64,000 nt of DNA, from contig CATYJU010000001.1 of the NCBI GenBank assembly GCA_958407995.1, forward strand, positions 1 through 64,000. Reading direction: 5' to 3'. A program made the position numbers and the translations under genes. Position 1 is the stretch's first letter; each line of letters begins with the position of its first letter. A model generated the notes under the pieces. That model saw only the letters and a list, made by a program, of their open reading frames with translations, made no database searches and was not told the origin of the DNA. This document shows, one piece after another, positions 32,301 through 39,960 of this stretch. The DNA comes from an uncultured Collinsella sp. GTDB lineage: Bacteria > Actinomycetota > Coriobacteriia > Coriobacteriales > Coriobacteriaceae.

Positions 32301-33557
32301 ATGCAAGAATCCAAAGATCTTGAATTCAAGGAATGCGTCACCAATTCGTTCCTTAAAACTGTCTCCGCTTATGCAAATAGTACGGGCGGGCGTGTCCTGT
32401 TTGGAGTTAACGACGACGGAGAAGCCGTTGGCCTCGATGATCCCAAGCAGACCTGCCTGGATATCGAAAACAAGATTAACGATTCGATCATCCCCCAGCC
32501 TGATTACTCCCTAAAAATCAACGAGCCCGATGCAACCGTGGAGCTTACGGTCTTTCCCGGCAGATCGAAGCCTTACCTATACCGCTCGAAGGCATACAAG
32601 CGCAATGACACCGCGACCATACCAGTTGATACCCTAGGCCTTTCGCGTCTTGTGCTCGAGGGTCAAAATCTCTCCTTTGAGCAGCTCCCGGCAAACAAAC
32701 AAGATTTATCTTTTACCGTTTTAGAGAATCGCCTAACAGCAAAACTTTCGCTTCAGTCATTCACAACCGATACCCTCAAAACCCTTGGCCTGCTCGATGA
32801 AACCGGAACCTACAACAACGCGGCAGAACTGCTCGCGGACGAGAATGGCTTCCCGGGTATCGACATCGCAGTGTTTGGTGAAACTATCAACCTCATTAAG
32901 CAGCGCAAGACTCTTGCGCATGCATCGGTTTTAACGGAGATTGACGGCGCTCTTGAACTATTTGAAACTCAGTACTGTTACGAAGAGATCAAGGGAATGG
33001 AGCGGATCCGCAAGGAGCTCATTCCGCTCGAAGCATTCCGCGAGGCCATTACCAATGCAGTCGTTCACAGGACTTGGGATGTACCCGCGCACATTCGCAT
33101 CTCGATGTTCGACGACCGCGTGGAGGTCGCTTCACCTGGCGGCTTACCAGCAAGTATGACCGTCGATGAATATCTGTCCGACATGCTATCCGTCAGACGC
33201 AATCGTATTCTTGCCGAAGTCTTTTTGCGCCTAGGCCTTATCGAAGCATTCGGAACGGGCATTATGCGAATTCGAGACACCTATAAAGACAGCATCAAAA
33301 AGCCTCGTTTTCAAGTATCGGATAACGCTATTGTGGTCACGCTTCCCCTACTCATGGATAACCCCGGGCTCGAAGGCGACGAACTTACCGTATTCGGACT
33401 GCTGAGTGGAGTACACCCTCAATCGACAAGCGAGCTTGCGGCTAAAGTCACCTTTAGTCGTTCGAAGCTACTCCGCATCCTCAAAAAACTCGTTGAGACA
33501 GGCCTGGCGACAGTTGAAGGCACCGGCAGGGGGCAGAAATATCGCCTGCTTCGCTAG
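32301..33557 (+). CDS. AlbA-type ATP-binding transcriptional regulator
   Basis: A 418-residue three-part protein. The N-terminal Schlafen AlbA_2 domain (KDLEFKECVTN to LFGVNDDGEAVGL) is followed by a histidine-kinase-like ATPase domain with ITNAVVHRTWD and ASPGGLP, and by a C-terminal winged helix (SELAAKVTFSRSKLLRILKKL). Such proteins are annotated as RecG-like or Divergent-AAA regulators; roles are mostly unknown, some respond to stress or foreign DNA. ATG 32301 has ACGGAG upstream. The stop codon touches the stop of the convergent DeoR gene with no gap. Self-regulation through the repeats upstream is inferred. Confidence 0.85.
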   Translation: MQESKDLEFKECVTNSFLKTVSAYANSTGGRVLFGVNDDGEAVGLDDPKQTCLDIENKINDSIIPQPDYSLKINEPDATVELTVFPGRSKPYLYRSKAYKRNDTATIPVDTLGLSRLVLEGQNLSFEQLPANKQDLSFTVLENRLTAKLSLQSFTTDTLKTLGLLDETGTYNNAAELLADENGFPGIDIAVFGETINLIKQRKTLAHASVLTEIDGALELFETQYCYEEIKGMERIRKELIPLEAFREAITNAVVHRTWDVPAHIRISMFDDRVEVASPGGLPASMTVDEYLSDMLSVRRNRILAEVFLRLGLIEAFGTGIMRIRDTYKDSIKKPRFQVSDNAIVVTLPLLMDNPGLEGDELTVFGLLSGVHPQSTSELAAKVTFSRSKLLRILKKLVETGLATVEGTGRGQKYRLLR

Positions 33558-34322
33558 TTAGCAGATGACCCGCGTGTGCTCCTCGATGGCGGCGCGATCC
33601 TCATCTGCAATATCCGGCTCGCACACCACGGCGTCCAAATTGTCCAGGCGGCAGAACGTGTAGAAGTCGCGCTTGCCGATCTTACTGGAATCGGCGATCA
33701 GATAGCGCGAATCCGCCTTGCTGAAGGCGAGCTGCTGGATGCGGCCCTCGTCCATGTTGGACGTAGATACGTCGCCATCCAGAATGCCGTTGGCGCCGAT
33801 AAACGCCGCGTCGATGCCCAACGCACGCAGGGTATCCTCGGCCGTTGGCCCCACAAAAGCGGCGGTGCGGCGACGGTACATACCGCCCACGAGGCACAGG
33901 TCGCAGTCTTCGCGCGCCTCGAGCAGGTTAAACACCGAAAGCGAGTTGGTCACAATGCGCAGGCGACACGCCGGCAGCATCGAGGCCATCTGTTCCACCG
34001 TAGTGCCCGTACCCAAAAAGATGGTCGAGCCCTCCTCGATAAGCTCCACAGCACGGCGCGCAATCTGCAGCTTTTCCTCGGCATGCTTAGTGCGCTTTTC
34101 GCTGTGCGAATACTCATGGCGCAACATAGCATGGGGACGTCCCTGTGCGCTACGGGCGCCACCGTGCACGCGCTCGATCTCGCCCAGGCTCGCAAGTTCT
34201 TCGAGGTCGCGGCGAATCGTCATATCCGAAACGCCCAGCGCATCCGAAATCTCCTTGACTGAAACCGTGCCCTGCTCTTCGAGCAGCTGACGAACCTTAT
34301 CCTGTCGCTCTGCCTTAATCAC
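33558..34322 (-). CDS. DeoR/LacR-family transcriptional regulator
   Basis: A 254-residue DeoR-type repressor: helix-turn-helix VSVKEISDALGVSDMTIRRDLEELA, hinge RVHGGAR, then a sensor domain with FLGTGTTVEQMA, LVGGMYRRRTAAFVGP and the final DIADEDRAAIEE. It resembles LacR, which controls lactose/tagatose genes with tagatose-6-phosphate as effector. It is divergent from galM; the GAACA-type dyads before lacA are possible remote targets (inference). Confidence 0.87.
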   Translation of the reverse strand: MIKAERQDKVRQLLEEQGTVSVKEISDALGVSDMTIRRDLEELASLGEIERVHGGARSAQGRPHAMLRHEYSHSEKRTKHAEEKLQIARRAVELIEEGSTIFLGTGTTVEQMASMLPACRLRIVTNSLSVFNLLEAREDCDLCLVGGMYRRRTAAFVGPTAEDTLRALGIDAAFIGANGILDGDVSTSNMDEGRIQQLAFSKADSRYLIADSSKIGKRDFYTFCRLDNLDAVVCEPDIADEDRAAIEEHTRVIC

Positions 34323-34528
34323 GATGAATCCTCGCCGTTCTTTGCGCGCATATCATTCAAACAGTAACGAACAAATTGTATCAGACTCGTGCGCGTCAAA
34401 AATGAACACCCGCACAGCTCCAATCATCACTTTTTTGAGAAAAATACCCCCTGCTTTAGTGGGGTGTAGTGATAATCTCGCCTGTTCGCGCTACAGTTTG
34501 TCCGAAATACCTCGATGTTAGGAACCAA

Positions 34529-35581
34529 ATGATCACTTCCGAGCTTTTCGGCACCGCGCCGTGCGGCACCTCCGTTCATCGTTACACCCTCAACGGGCCC
34601 GAGATCTGCGTTCGCATTATGGACTATGGCGCCACCGTGCTGGGTATCGATGTGCCCGACATTCCCGGCAACGTGCGCGATGTGGTGCTGGGCTTCGATA
34701 AGCTCGAGGATTACTTTGACAACCCCGCCTGCTTTGGCGCGACCATCGGCCCCGTGGCAAACCGCACCGCGGGCGCCACGATCACCATCGACGGCACGGA
34801 CTGGCATATGCCCGCCAACGAGGGCGCCAACAACCTACACAGCGATCTTGAGCACGGCCTGCATAAACGCGTGTGGGATGTTGAGCTCGACGAGGTCCAT
34901 AACGCCGTGCGCATGACCACCTCGCTTGAGGATGGTGAGCTGGGCCTGCCCGGCAACCGCACCTTTACGGCCGTGTTTACCGTTACACGCACCGGTGTCT
35001 TCCGTATCGAGTATGGTTGCGAGAGCGACCGTGCCACCTACGTGTCCATGACCAACCACACGTACTTTAACCTTGCCGGCCATAACGCCGGCATGGACTG
35101 CGAACATTTCTTTGTCGCCAACGCCGCCCACTACCTGCCCATTAACGAGCAGAATATCCCCACCGGCGAAATCGCTCCGGTCGAGGGCACGCCGTTTGAC
35201 TTCCGCGAGCTGCGCCCCGTCGCACCCGGCATGGAGGCCGATGACCCGCAAATTAAGCAGGCCCGCGGCTACGACCATTGCCTGTGCATCGGCGGCTACC
35301 AATACGGTCGCAACCTACGCCGCGCCCTGCACGTCGAGGAGATGTGGACCGGTCGCGAGATGGACTACTACACCACCGCCCCGGGCGTACAGCTCTACAC
35401 CGGCAACTGGCTGGGCGATGAGCACGCCAAGGACGACGCCAACTATGGCTGGGGCGCTGGCTTTGCCCTCGAGGCTGAGATGTATCCCGATGCCCCGCAC
35501 CACACGCTGTTCCCGCAGGGCATTTTGGGCCCGGGTCATCCCTACAGCAATGTGATCGAATATCACTTTATGAGGCACTAA
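34529..35581 (+). CDS. galM: Aldose 1-epimerase (galactose mutarotase)
   Basis: A 350-residue GalM that interconverts alpha- and beta-galactose so that GalK can act. Substrate residues include the Asn/His of NNLHSD, catalytic His in SMTNHTYFNLAG and the catalytic Glu region FALEAEMYPDAPHH. ATG 34529 follows GGAACCAA; the longer frame from 34469 has no ribosome site. It is unlike the two LacX-type epimerases in the window. A terminator at 35608-35639 ends it. Confidence 0.92.
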   Translation: MITSELFGTAPCGTSVHRYTLNGPEICVRIMDYGATVLGIDVPDIPGNVRDVVLGFDKLEDYFDNPACFGATIGPVANRTAGATITIDGTDWHMPANEGANNLHSDLEHGLHKRVWDVELDEVHNAVRMTTSLEDGELGLPGNRTFTAVFTVTRTGVFRIEYGCESDRATYVSMTNHTYFNLAGHNAGMDCEHFFVANAAHYLPINEQNIPTGEIAPVEGTPFDFRELRPVAPGMEADDPQIKQARGYDHCLCIGGYQYGRNLRRALHVEEMWTGREMDYYTTAPGVQLYTGNWLGDEHAKDDANYGWGAGFALEAEMYPDAPHHTLFPQGILGPGHPYSNVIEYHFMRH

Positions 35582-35607
35582 GCCCACAACGCAACATATC
35601 GCACAGC

Positions 35608-35639
35608 AGCGCCCGCCGGCACCACCGCCGACGGGCGCT
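35608..35639 (+). terminator. Terminator of galM
   Basis: AGCGCCCG (35608-35615) pairs with CGGGCGCT (35632-35639), with CCGGC/GCCG pairing inside. Close in sequence to the galT terminator. Confidence 0.8.
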
Positions 35640-35647
35640 TTGCTACC

Positions 35648-35676
35648 TAGTCATTGGGGACGTTCTTAAATGACTA
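35648..35676. repeat. Dispersed GGGGACGTTCTT element, single copy
   Basis: TAGTCATTGGGGACGTTCTT plus AAATGACTA repeats the element of 11155. Its last bases code for the final residues of the EIIB gene on the minus strand. Confidence 0.65.
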
Positions 35677-36145
35677 GTTGGATGGGGTCGGGATTGGAAC
35701 TGGGGAGATAGCGGATTTCTAGCTCTATGCCGAGTTCTTGCAGCTCTTTGAAGGCGGCGATGTCCGTATTGTCTACGGCAACGGCAGGAGTTGCGGAGCG
35801 CTTGCCCTCACCCGCCCGCATATGGCCAATGCTGATCTTGGTGATTGGCACGCCGCCCTTAACCAGCGCGAGCGCATCGGCGGGTGAGGCCACCATGATC
35901 AGAATCAACTGGCGCGGCGTTGCGGTATGAATGATGTCGATGGTCCTTTGCACCGAGAAAAACCGCGTCCAAACGCCTTCCGGCGCCGCCACCCTCATGG
36001 GTGCCCATTGGCGCGAATCCGCCGCGATCTCATCGTTGACGATTAAAACAAGGTTGGAACCCACGGCTTCGTTCCACAGCTCAACGCCTTGCCCGTAAAT
36101 GAAACGGTCATCGATACGCGTGAGAAGAATCTTGGGTTGAGCCAT
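35666..36145 (-). CDS. Mannose-family PTS EIIB-like protein lacking the active histidine
   Basis: A 159-residue protein with the full mannose/sorbose EIIB fold: KILLTRIDDRFIYGQG at the start, LVLIVNDEIAADSRQW and ISIGHMRAGEGKRS further on. The phosphorylated His of the RLIHGQV motif is replaced by Tyr17 (codon TAC). No EIIA, EIIC or EIID lies beside it. It therefore cannot work as a standard phosphocarrier and could be a regulatory or binding subunit. ATG 36145 is preferred over 36172, which has no ribosome site. Its 3' end lies within a dispersed repeat. Confidence 0.82.
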   Translation of the reverse strand: MAQPKILLTRIDDRFIYGQGVELWNEAVGSNLVLIVNDEIAADSRQWAPMRVAAPEGVWTRFFSVQRTIDIIHTATPRQLILIMVASPADALALVKGGVPITKISIGHMRAGEGKRSATPAVAVDNTDIAAFKELQELGIELEIRYLPSSNPDPIQLVI

Positions 36146-36234
36146 GGCTGCCCCATTCTGTTTGAGACCCATACGAGCGGGACATCACGTCTCCAATATT
36201 AGTGCATTTAAAGTGAGAAAAGCCGTCAGAACCC

Positions 36235-36263
36235 TTGCGCAGATGTGCGATGTCCCGTATCAT
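36235..36263 (+). promoter_or_regulatory. Promoter of the tRNA-Thr gene
   Basis: TTGCGC (36235-36240), a 17-base spacer and TATCAT (36258-36263), forty bases before the tRNA. Confidence 0.6.
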
Positions 36264-36302
36264 AGACAGCCGTTGACGCCTCAGTTGCGTCACCACATGG
36301 CC

Positions 36303-36378
36303 GCCAGCGTAGCTCAGTTGGTAGAGCACCGCTCTCGTAAAGCGGGGGTCACCGGTTCGAGCCCGGTCGCTGGCTCCA
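36303..36378 (+). tRNA. tRNA-Thr (anticodon CGT)
   Basis: A complete cloverleaf: acceptor stem GCCAGCG/CGCTGGC, D arm with AGCTCAGTTGGTAGAGC, anticodon arm CCGCT-CTCGTAA-AGCGG with anticodon CGT, and T arm ACCGG-TTCGAGC-CCGGT. The CCA end is encoded (36376-36378). Confidence 0.97.
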
Positions 36379-36390
36379 TTGCACAAGATA

Positions 36391-36412
36391 GCCGCCTTCG
36401 GGCGGCTTTTTT
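36391..36412 (+). terminator. Terminator of tRNA-Thr
   Basis: GCCGCC-TTCG-GGCGGC followed by six T residues. Confidence 0.93.
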
Positions 36413-36480
36413 GTTGCCGATTTTCACGCACGCCCGCCAATCCAAGCGCCACGTCGCCGGCAACCCCTACTCAACAACAA

Positions 36481-36530
36481 AGCCCCGCCGACCGCGGCCT
36501 CCCAAACGGGAAACCACGATCAACGGGGCT
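36481..36530 (-). terminator. Terminator of the epimerase-lacC-yhcH unit
   Basis: AGCCCCG (36481-36487) pairs with CGGGGCT (36524-36530), with smaller stems inside. Read on the minus strand a T-rich run follows. Confidence 0.6.
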
Positions 36531-36588
36531 CAAGCGCGACCTCATCAAGGAAATCGCACCAACACGAACAGCTCAGCCGAGCAGTTCG

Positions 36589-37062
36589 TTACTCCTCCCA
36601 GTAAGCATCTGCAAGCAACTTAAAGCAGATCTTCTTGACCGGCTGCGCGCCATCACCCGGAAACTCGAGCGTGGGCATGTGAGGCTCGCCGGCAACAAAC
36701 AGCGCAAACTTGTCGTCGGCCAGATCGCCGGCGATCGAGGCGTCGGAATCGACCAGATCGTAGTCGTCCTTATCGTCAAACTCCTGGACCAGCGTCAGGC
36801 TACCCGTGGCGACCTTAAAGGCCTCGCGACCCTCAACGTCAATCTGCACATCGTGATAGCGCTGATGCGTCTCATAGTGAGCGTCGGCCTCGGGACGCGT
36901 CGTGGGAGCCATGACGTTCGCAAAGACCTTGTCGCCCAGAATCGGATGGCTGCCGACCTCGAGCTCCGCCGGGTCGTTCTCCTCGAGCCAATCGATCAGC
37001 ACGTCGAGACCCTTGAGCATCCCGCGGTATTCCTCGATATCGCCCAGTGCACCGTAAATCAT
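36589..37062 (-). CDS. YhcH/YjgK/YiaL-family protein, copy 1
   Basis: A 157-residue cupin-fold protein of the family that includes the sialic-acid anomerase NanQ and the EbgC subunit of beta-galactosidase. Metal and substrate residues are expected in YETHQRYHDVQIDVEG and EPHMPTLE. It may speed sugar anomer exchange. It ends the operon of epimerase 2 and lacC 2. A copy differing by only a few residues is at 49228-49701; similarity continues into flanking DNA, showing recent duplication. Confidence 0.88.
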   Translation of the reverse strand: MIYGALGDIEEYRGMLKGLDVLIDWLEENDPAELEVGSHPILGDKVFANVMAPTTRPEADAHYETHQRYHDVQIDVEGREAFKVATGSLTLVQEFDDKDDYDLVDSDASIAGDLADDKFALFVAGEPHMPTLEFPGDGAQPVKKICFKLLADAYWEE

Positions 37063-37094
37063 CTAAATCCCCTCTCGGATCGTCTCTTTGGCAG

Positions 37095-37235
37095 CTACGC
37101 GGTAAACGCGTTACCGACGCTATTGCCGCTCACATACGTCTCGACCAGGGTAAGGTCGGGATTGAACACGACAAAGTCGGCGTCGCGCCCCGGCATAATG
37201 CTACCGCACTTGTCGTCCACACGGACAAACAAGGA
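37095..37235 (-). pseudogene. Truncated 3' end of nagA
   Basis: On the minus strand the last ~40 codons of NagA are recognisable (DKCGSIMPGRDADFVVF ... VGNAF, then a stop at 37095-37097), closely matching 49734-49870. The rest of the gene is missing; upstream the frame runs through unrelated residues to the lacC 2 stop. It is the broken nagA half of the duplicated yhcH-nagA segment. Confidence 0.8.
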
Positions 37236-37265
37236 GCGAGCAATACCGAGGCGCAACCCAAACTC

Positions 37266-38201
37266 TTACAGCTCGGTTACGACAACACCGTTGTAGACCT
37301 CGTCCCAACGGTCCATGACCAGATGGCCGGTCATCGGATCCATGGCATTGAGCTTGCCGCAGGTGTTGGCGGTACGCAGCACCGTCTCGTCGTCCGCGCC
37401 GGCAGCGATGGCGTGTGCGAAGCCGGCAATGGTGGAGTCACCGGAACCCGTGGCGTTAACAGTCGGGATATCGGGCGTCTTGGCGCGGAACGCACGACCG
37501 TTGTGGAAGCCCACGGAGCCGGCAGCGCCCATGGACACGACGACCCAGGGGATATCGGAGAAGCGGGCGTCGGAGGCAAGCGCGGCGCGGAGCTCGTCCA
37601 CATCGTCGGTGGTAAAGCTCGTGCCCAGAAGACCGTTGATCTCGGTCAGGTTAGGCTTAACCAGCTCGGGCTTGACCTCGGACTTAAGGGCGGCCTCGAG
37701 CGAGGCACCCGAGGTATCGAGCAGCACCTTGGCGCCGGCGTTCTCGGCAATGCCGGTAATCTTGGCATAGTAGTCCGCCTCGACGCCGCGGGGCAGCGAG
37801 CCCGAGATAGTGACGACGTCGGCCTTGCCCGCAAGCTCGGTGAACTTGGCGGTAAAGGCATCGAGCTCCTCGGGAACAATCGTCGGGCCGCTCTCGAGCA
37901 GCTCGGTCTGGTTGCCAGCGTGGAGGATATTGAGGCAAATACGGGTCTCGCCCTTGATGGGTACAAAATCGTTGTTGATGCCGTTGGCATCCATGAGCTC
38001 TGCCATATAGGCACCCATGTGACCGCCAAGCAGACCGGTAGCAACAACGTCATCACCCAGCTGGCCCAGGACACGGGCCACGTTGAGGCCCTTGCCGCCA
38101 GCAGTCTTTTCGGGCGTTACGCGGTTGACGTCATCGATGACGAGCTCATCGAGCTGATAGCGCGTATCGACGGACGGGTTCATCGTAACGGTGAGGATCA
38201 T
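37266..38201 (-). CDS. lacC: Tagatose-6-phosphate kinase (PfkB family), copy 2
   Basis: A 311-residue near copy of the kinase at 11471-12406, same length and the same MILTVTMNPSVDTRY start and NATGSGDSTIAGFAHAI end. AAGGAG before ATG 38201. Here it is in an operon with a LacX-type epimerase and YhcH, next to amino-sugar genes, so it could phosphorylate tagatose-6-phosphate produced by AgaS from galactosamine-6-phosphate (inference). Confidence 0.87.
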   Translation of the reverse strand: MILTVTMNPSVDTRYQLDELVIDDVNRVTPEKTAGGKGLNVARVLGQLGDDVVATGLLGGHMGAYMAELMDANGINNDFVPIKGETRICLNILHAGNQTELLESGPTIVPEELDAFTAKFTELAGKADVVTISGSLPRGVEADYYAKITGIAENAGAKVLLDTSGASLEAALKSEVKPELVKPNLTEINGLLGTSFTTDDVDELRAALASDARFSDIPWVVVSMGAAGSVGFHNGRAFRAKTPDIPTVNATGSGDSTIAGFAHAIAAGADDETVLRTANTCGKLNAMDPMTGHLVMDRWDEVYNGVVVTEL

Positions 38202-38260
38202 TTTTAGCTCCTTATCTCGCAGGCTCCTTATGCCTCGCGATACGAGTCAACAAAACGGAA

Positions 38261-39142
38261 TTACAGAATCTCAATCGTAAACGAACGGACGACGGTCTCC
38301 TTGGGCTTGGCGACAAGGCAGCCGCGCTTGTGTTCAAGCACGTCATCCTCATCAGAGCAGGTCGAAAGGCCGCCCCAAGGCTCAACAGCCACAAAATCGC
38401 CCTCGGGCTTGCTCCACACGATGAGATACGGGAAGCCCTCAAAGCTCAGGCGGACGCCCTTGTCCTCGCCCTTCTTGGAAAGCGTGACCTGACGGCTCTC
38501 GAGCACGTCAAAGATGGTCTCCGCAAAATCGAAGAGGTCATGCGACAGCGGCAGCGTCTTTCCCACCATGGGGTTCTTGGAGCGGTTGTCCACGTCGATC
38601 AAACCTGTCGAGGGAACGGCGGTGCAAAGCTTCGCGGCCTCGTCCTTCTCAAAGCGCAGCTCGTAGTCCGTATAGGCCTCGCCCTCATCGAGCGGGCACC
38701 TAAAGCCGGGATGACCGCCAATAAAGAACGGCATGTCCTCGGTGCCCTCGTTGGTCACCTCGTAGGAGACGCGCACGGCGGCGTCCTCGAGCGTATAACG
38801 AGCGACAAGCTTAAACGGGTACGGATAATCGCTCAGCAGCGCGGCGTTATCCTCCGAAGCCAGGCACATCGCCAGCTCGTTCTCGCTCTGGCTCAGCAGC
38901 TTCCACTCCTGTTTGCGCGCAAACCCGTGGCGAGCGAGCTTTACATGATGCCCGGCAAACGTCATGGCATTGTTGTCGCGCAAGCCTCCGCAAATCGGGA
39001 AGCAAATCGGTGCTTGGCCGGACCACACGGCGGGATCGCCCTGCCACAAGTACTCGCGTCCGTCAGCCTCAATCGAGGTAAACGAGCCGCCGGCCGTGGA
39101 AACCTTGATAGAAATCGAATCGTTGGAGAGAGCGTATTCCAT
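38261..39142 (-). CDS. LacX-type aldose 1-epimerase family protein, copy 2
   Basis: A 293-residue near copy of the protein at 12460-13341, with RHGFARKQEWKL, GGHPGFRCPL and VAVEPWGGLSTCSDEDD. It is followed 59 bases later by lacC copy 2, as in the first locus, so the two genes were duplicated together. AAAGGATGG lies before ATG 39142. Divergent from the flavodoxin gene. Confidence 0.85.
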   Translation of the reverse strand: MEYALSNDSISIKVSTAGGSFTSIEADGREYLWQGDPAVWSGQAPICFPICGGLRDNNAMTFAGHHVKLARHGFARKQEWKLLSQSENELAMCLASEDNAALLSDYPYPFKLVARYTLEDAAVRVSYEVTNEGTEDMPFFIGGHPGFRCPLDEGEAYTDYELRFEKDEAAKLCTAVPSTGLIDVDNRSKNPMVGKTLPLSHDLFDFAETIFDVLESRQVTLSKKGEDKGVRLSFEGFPYLIVWSKPEGDFVAVEPWGGLSTCSDEDDVLEHKRGCLVAKPKETVVRSFTIEIL

Positions 39143-39300
39143 TGCCCATCCTTTCGAACAACTGCTTTTTTTGCTCGCAAGAACCCGTCTCGGCCCTGAC
39201 CAAAGGACAAACCCGCACGTTCATCGATGCGTCCGGTATCCCAGCCATGCAACGGGGTACCATACAGACATTGATGCAATTACAGCTGAAAGGCCTTCTT

Positions 39301-39885
39301 ATGCGAACCATCATCCTCTACGCCTCGCGCCATCACGGCAATACGAAAAAGCTCGTGGACGCCATCGTTGAGGCACACCCCGAGATCGATACCCTCGACG
39401 TCAAGGCGCTCGGCAAAAACGAGTATCCCAACCTGCACGAATATCATCTGATCGGTGTCGCCACGGGCATCTATTACTCCGAGATCGACAAAGATATGGC
39501 ACGCGTGCTCACTAACGTGCTGCAACCGCAGGACAAGGTGTTTGGTCTTATGACCTATGGCGGCAAAAACAAGTGGTACGGCAAGGATATCGATGGCATC
39601 TGCCGCATGAGGCAGGCCATCTTTATGGGTGTCTACGGCTGCCCCGGCTTTGATACGTGGGGGCCGTTCAAACTCACCGGCGGTGTCCAAAAGGGACACC
39701 CAACCGCTGAGGAAATTAAGGGCGCCGTCGACTTCTTCGACAAGATCGAAGACGAGTATGGCGACATCATCGTCGAAGAGTACGCCAAGCGTGAGAAGCG
39801 CCTAGCATACGAGAAGGAGCATCCTGCAGGAGGTCTGGTGGCCGGCGTTAAGCGCACGGCAAAGAAGATCGCCAACAAACTGTAA
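39301..39885 (+). CDS. Flavodoxin-family protein
   Basis: A 194-residue flavodoxin-like protein. LYASRHHGNTKKLVDAI is the FMN phosphate loop, and GIYYSEIDKDM and GLMTYGGKNKWYG line the flavin. A Lys-rich C-terminal extension (RTAKKIANKL) might touch membrane or nucleic acid. GAAAGGCC lies before ATG 39301; the upstream frame overlaps the divergent epimerase start. It probably serves as electron carrier or quinone-type reductase; the partner is unknown. Confidence 0.85.
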   Translation: MRTIILYASRHHGNTKKLVDAIVEAHPEIDTLDVKALGKNEYPNLHEYHLIGVATGIYYSEIDKDMARVLTNVLQPQDKVFGLMTYGGKNKWYGKDIDGICRMRQAIFMGVYGCPGFDTWGPFKLTGGVQKGHPTAEEIKGAVDFFDKIEDEYGDIIVEEYAKREKRLAYEKEHPAGGLVAGVKRTAKKIANKL

Positions 39886-39916
39886 CTGTGAAGGTGCTTT
39901 TGAGCGTTTAACCCAT

Positions 39917-39953
39917 ACGGCGAGTCCGAGCAGATTCGGGCCCGCCGTCTTTT
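39917..39953. terminator. Terminator between convergent flavodoxin and nagA
   Basis: ACGGCG (39917-39922) pairs with CGCCGT (39943-39948), with CCGA/TCGG inside and CTTTTTC after it on the plus strand. Confidence 0.75.
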
Positions 39954-39960
39954 TCTATCG

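Noticed and set aside
37047..38207. 386-codon open frame on the plus strand
   Set aside because: Antisense to lacC copy 2 and the nagA remnant; no domain and no start signal.
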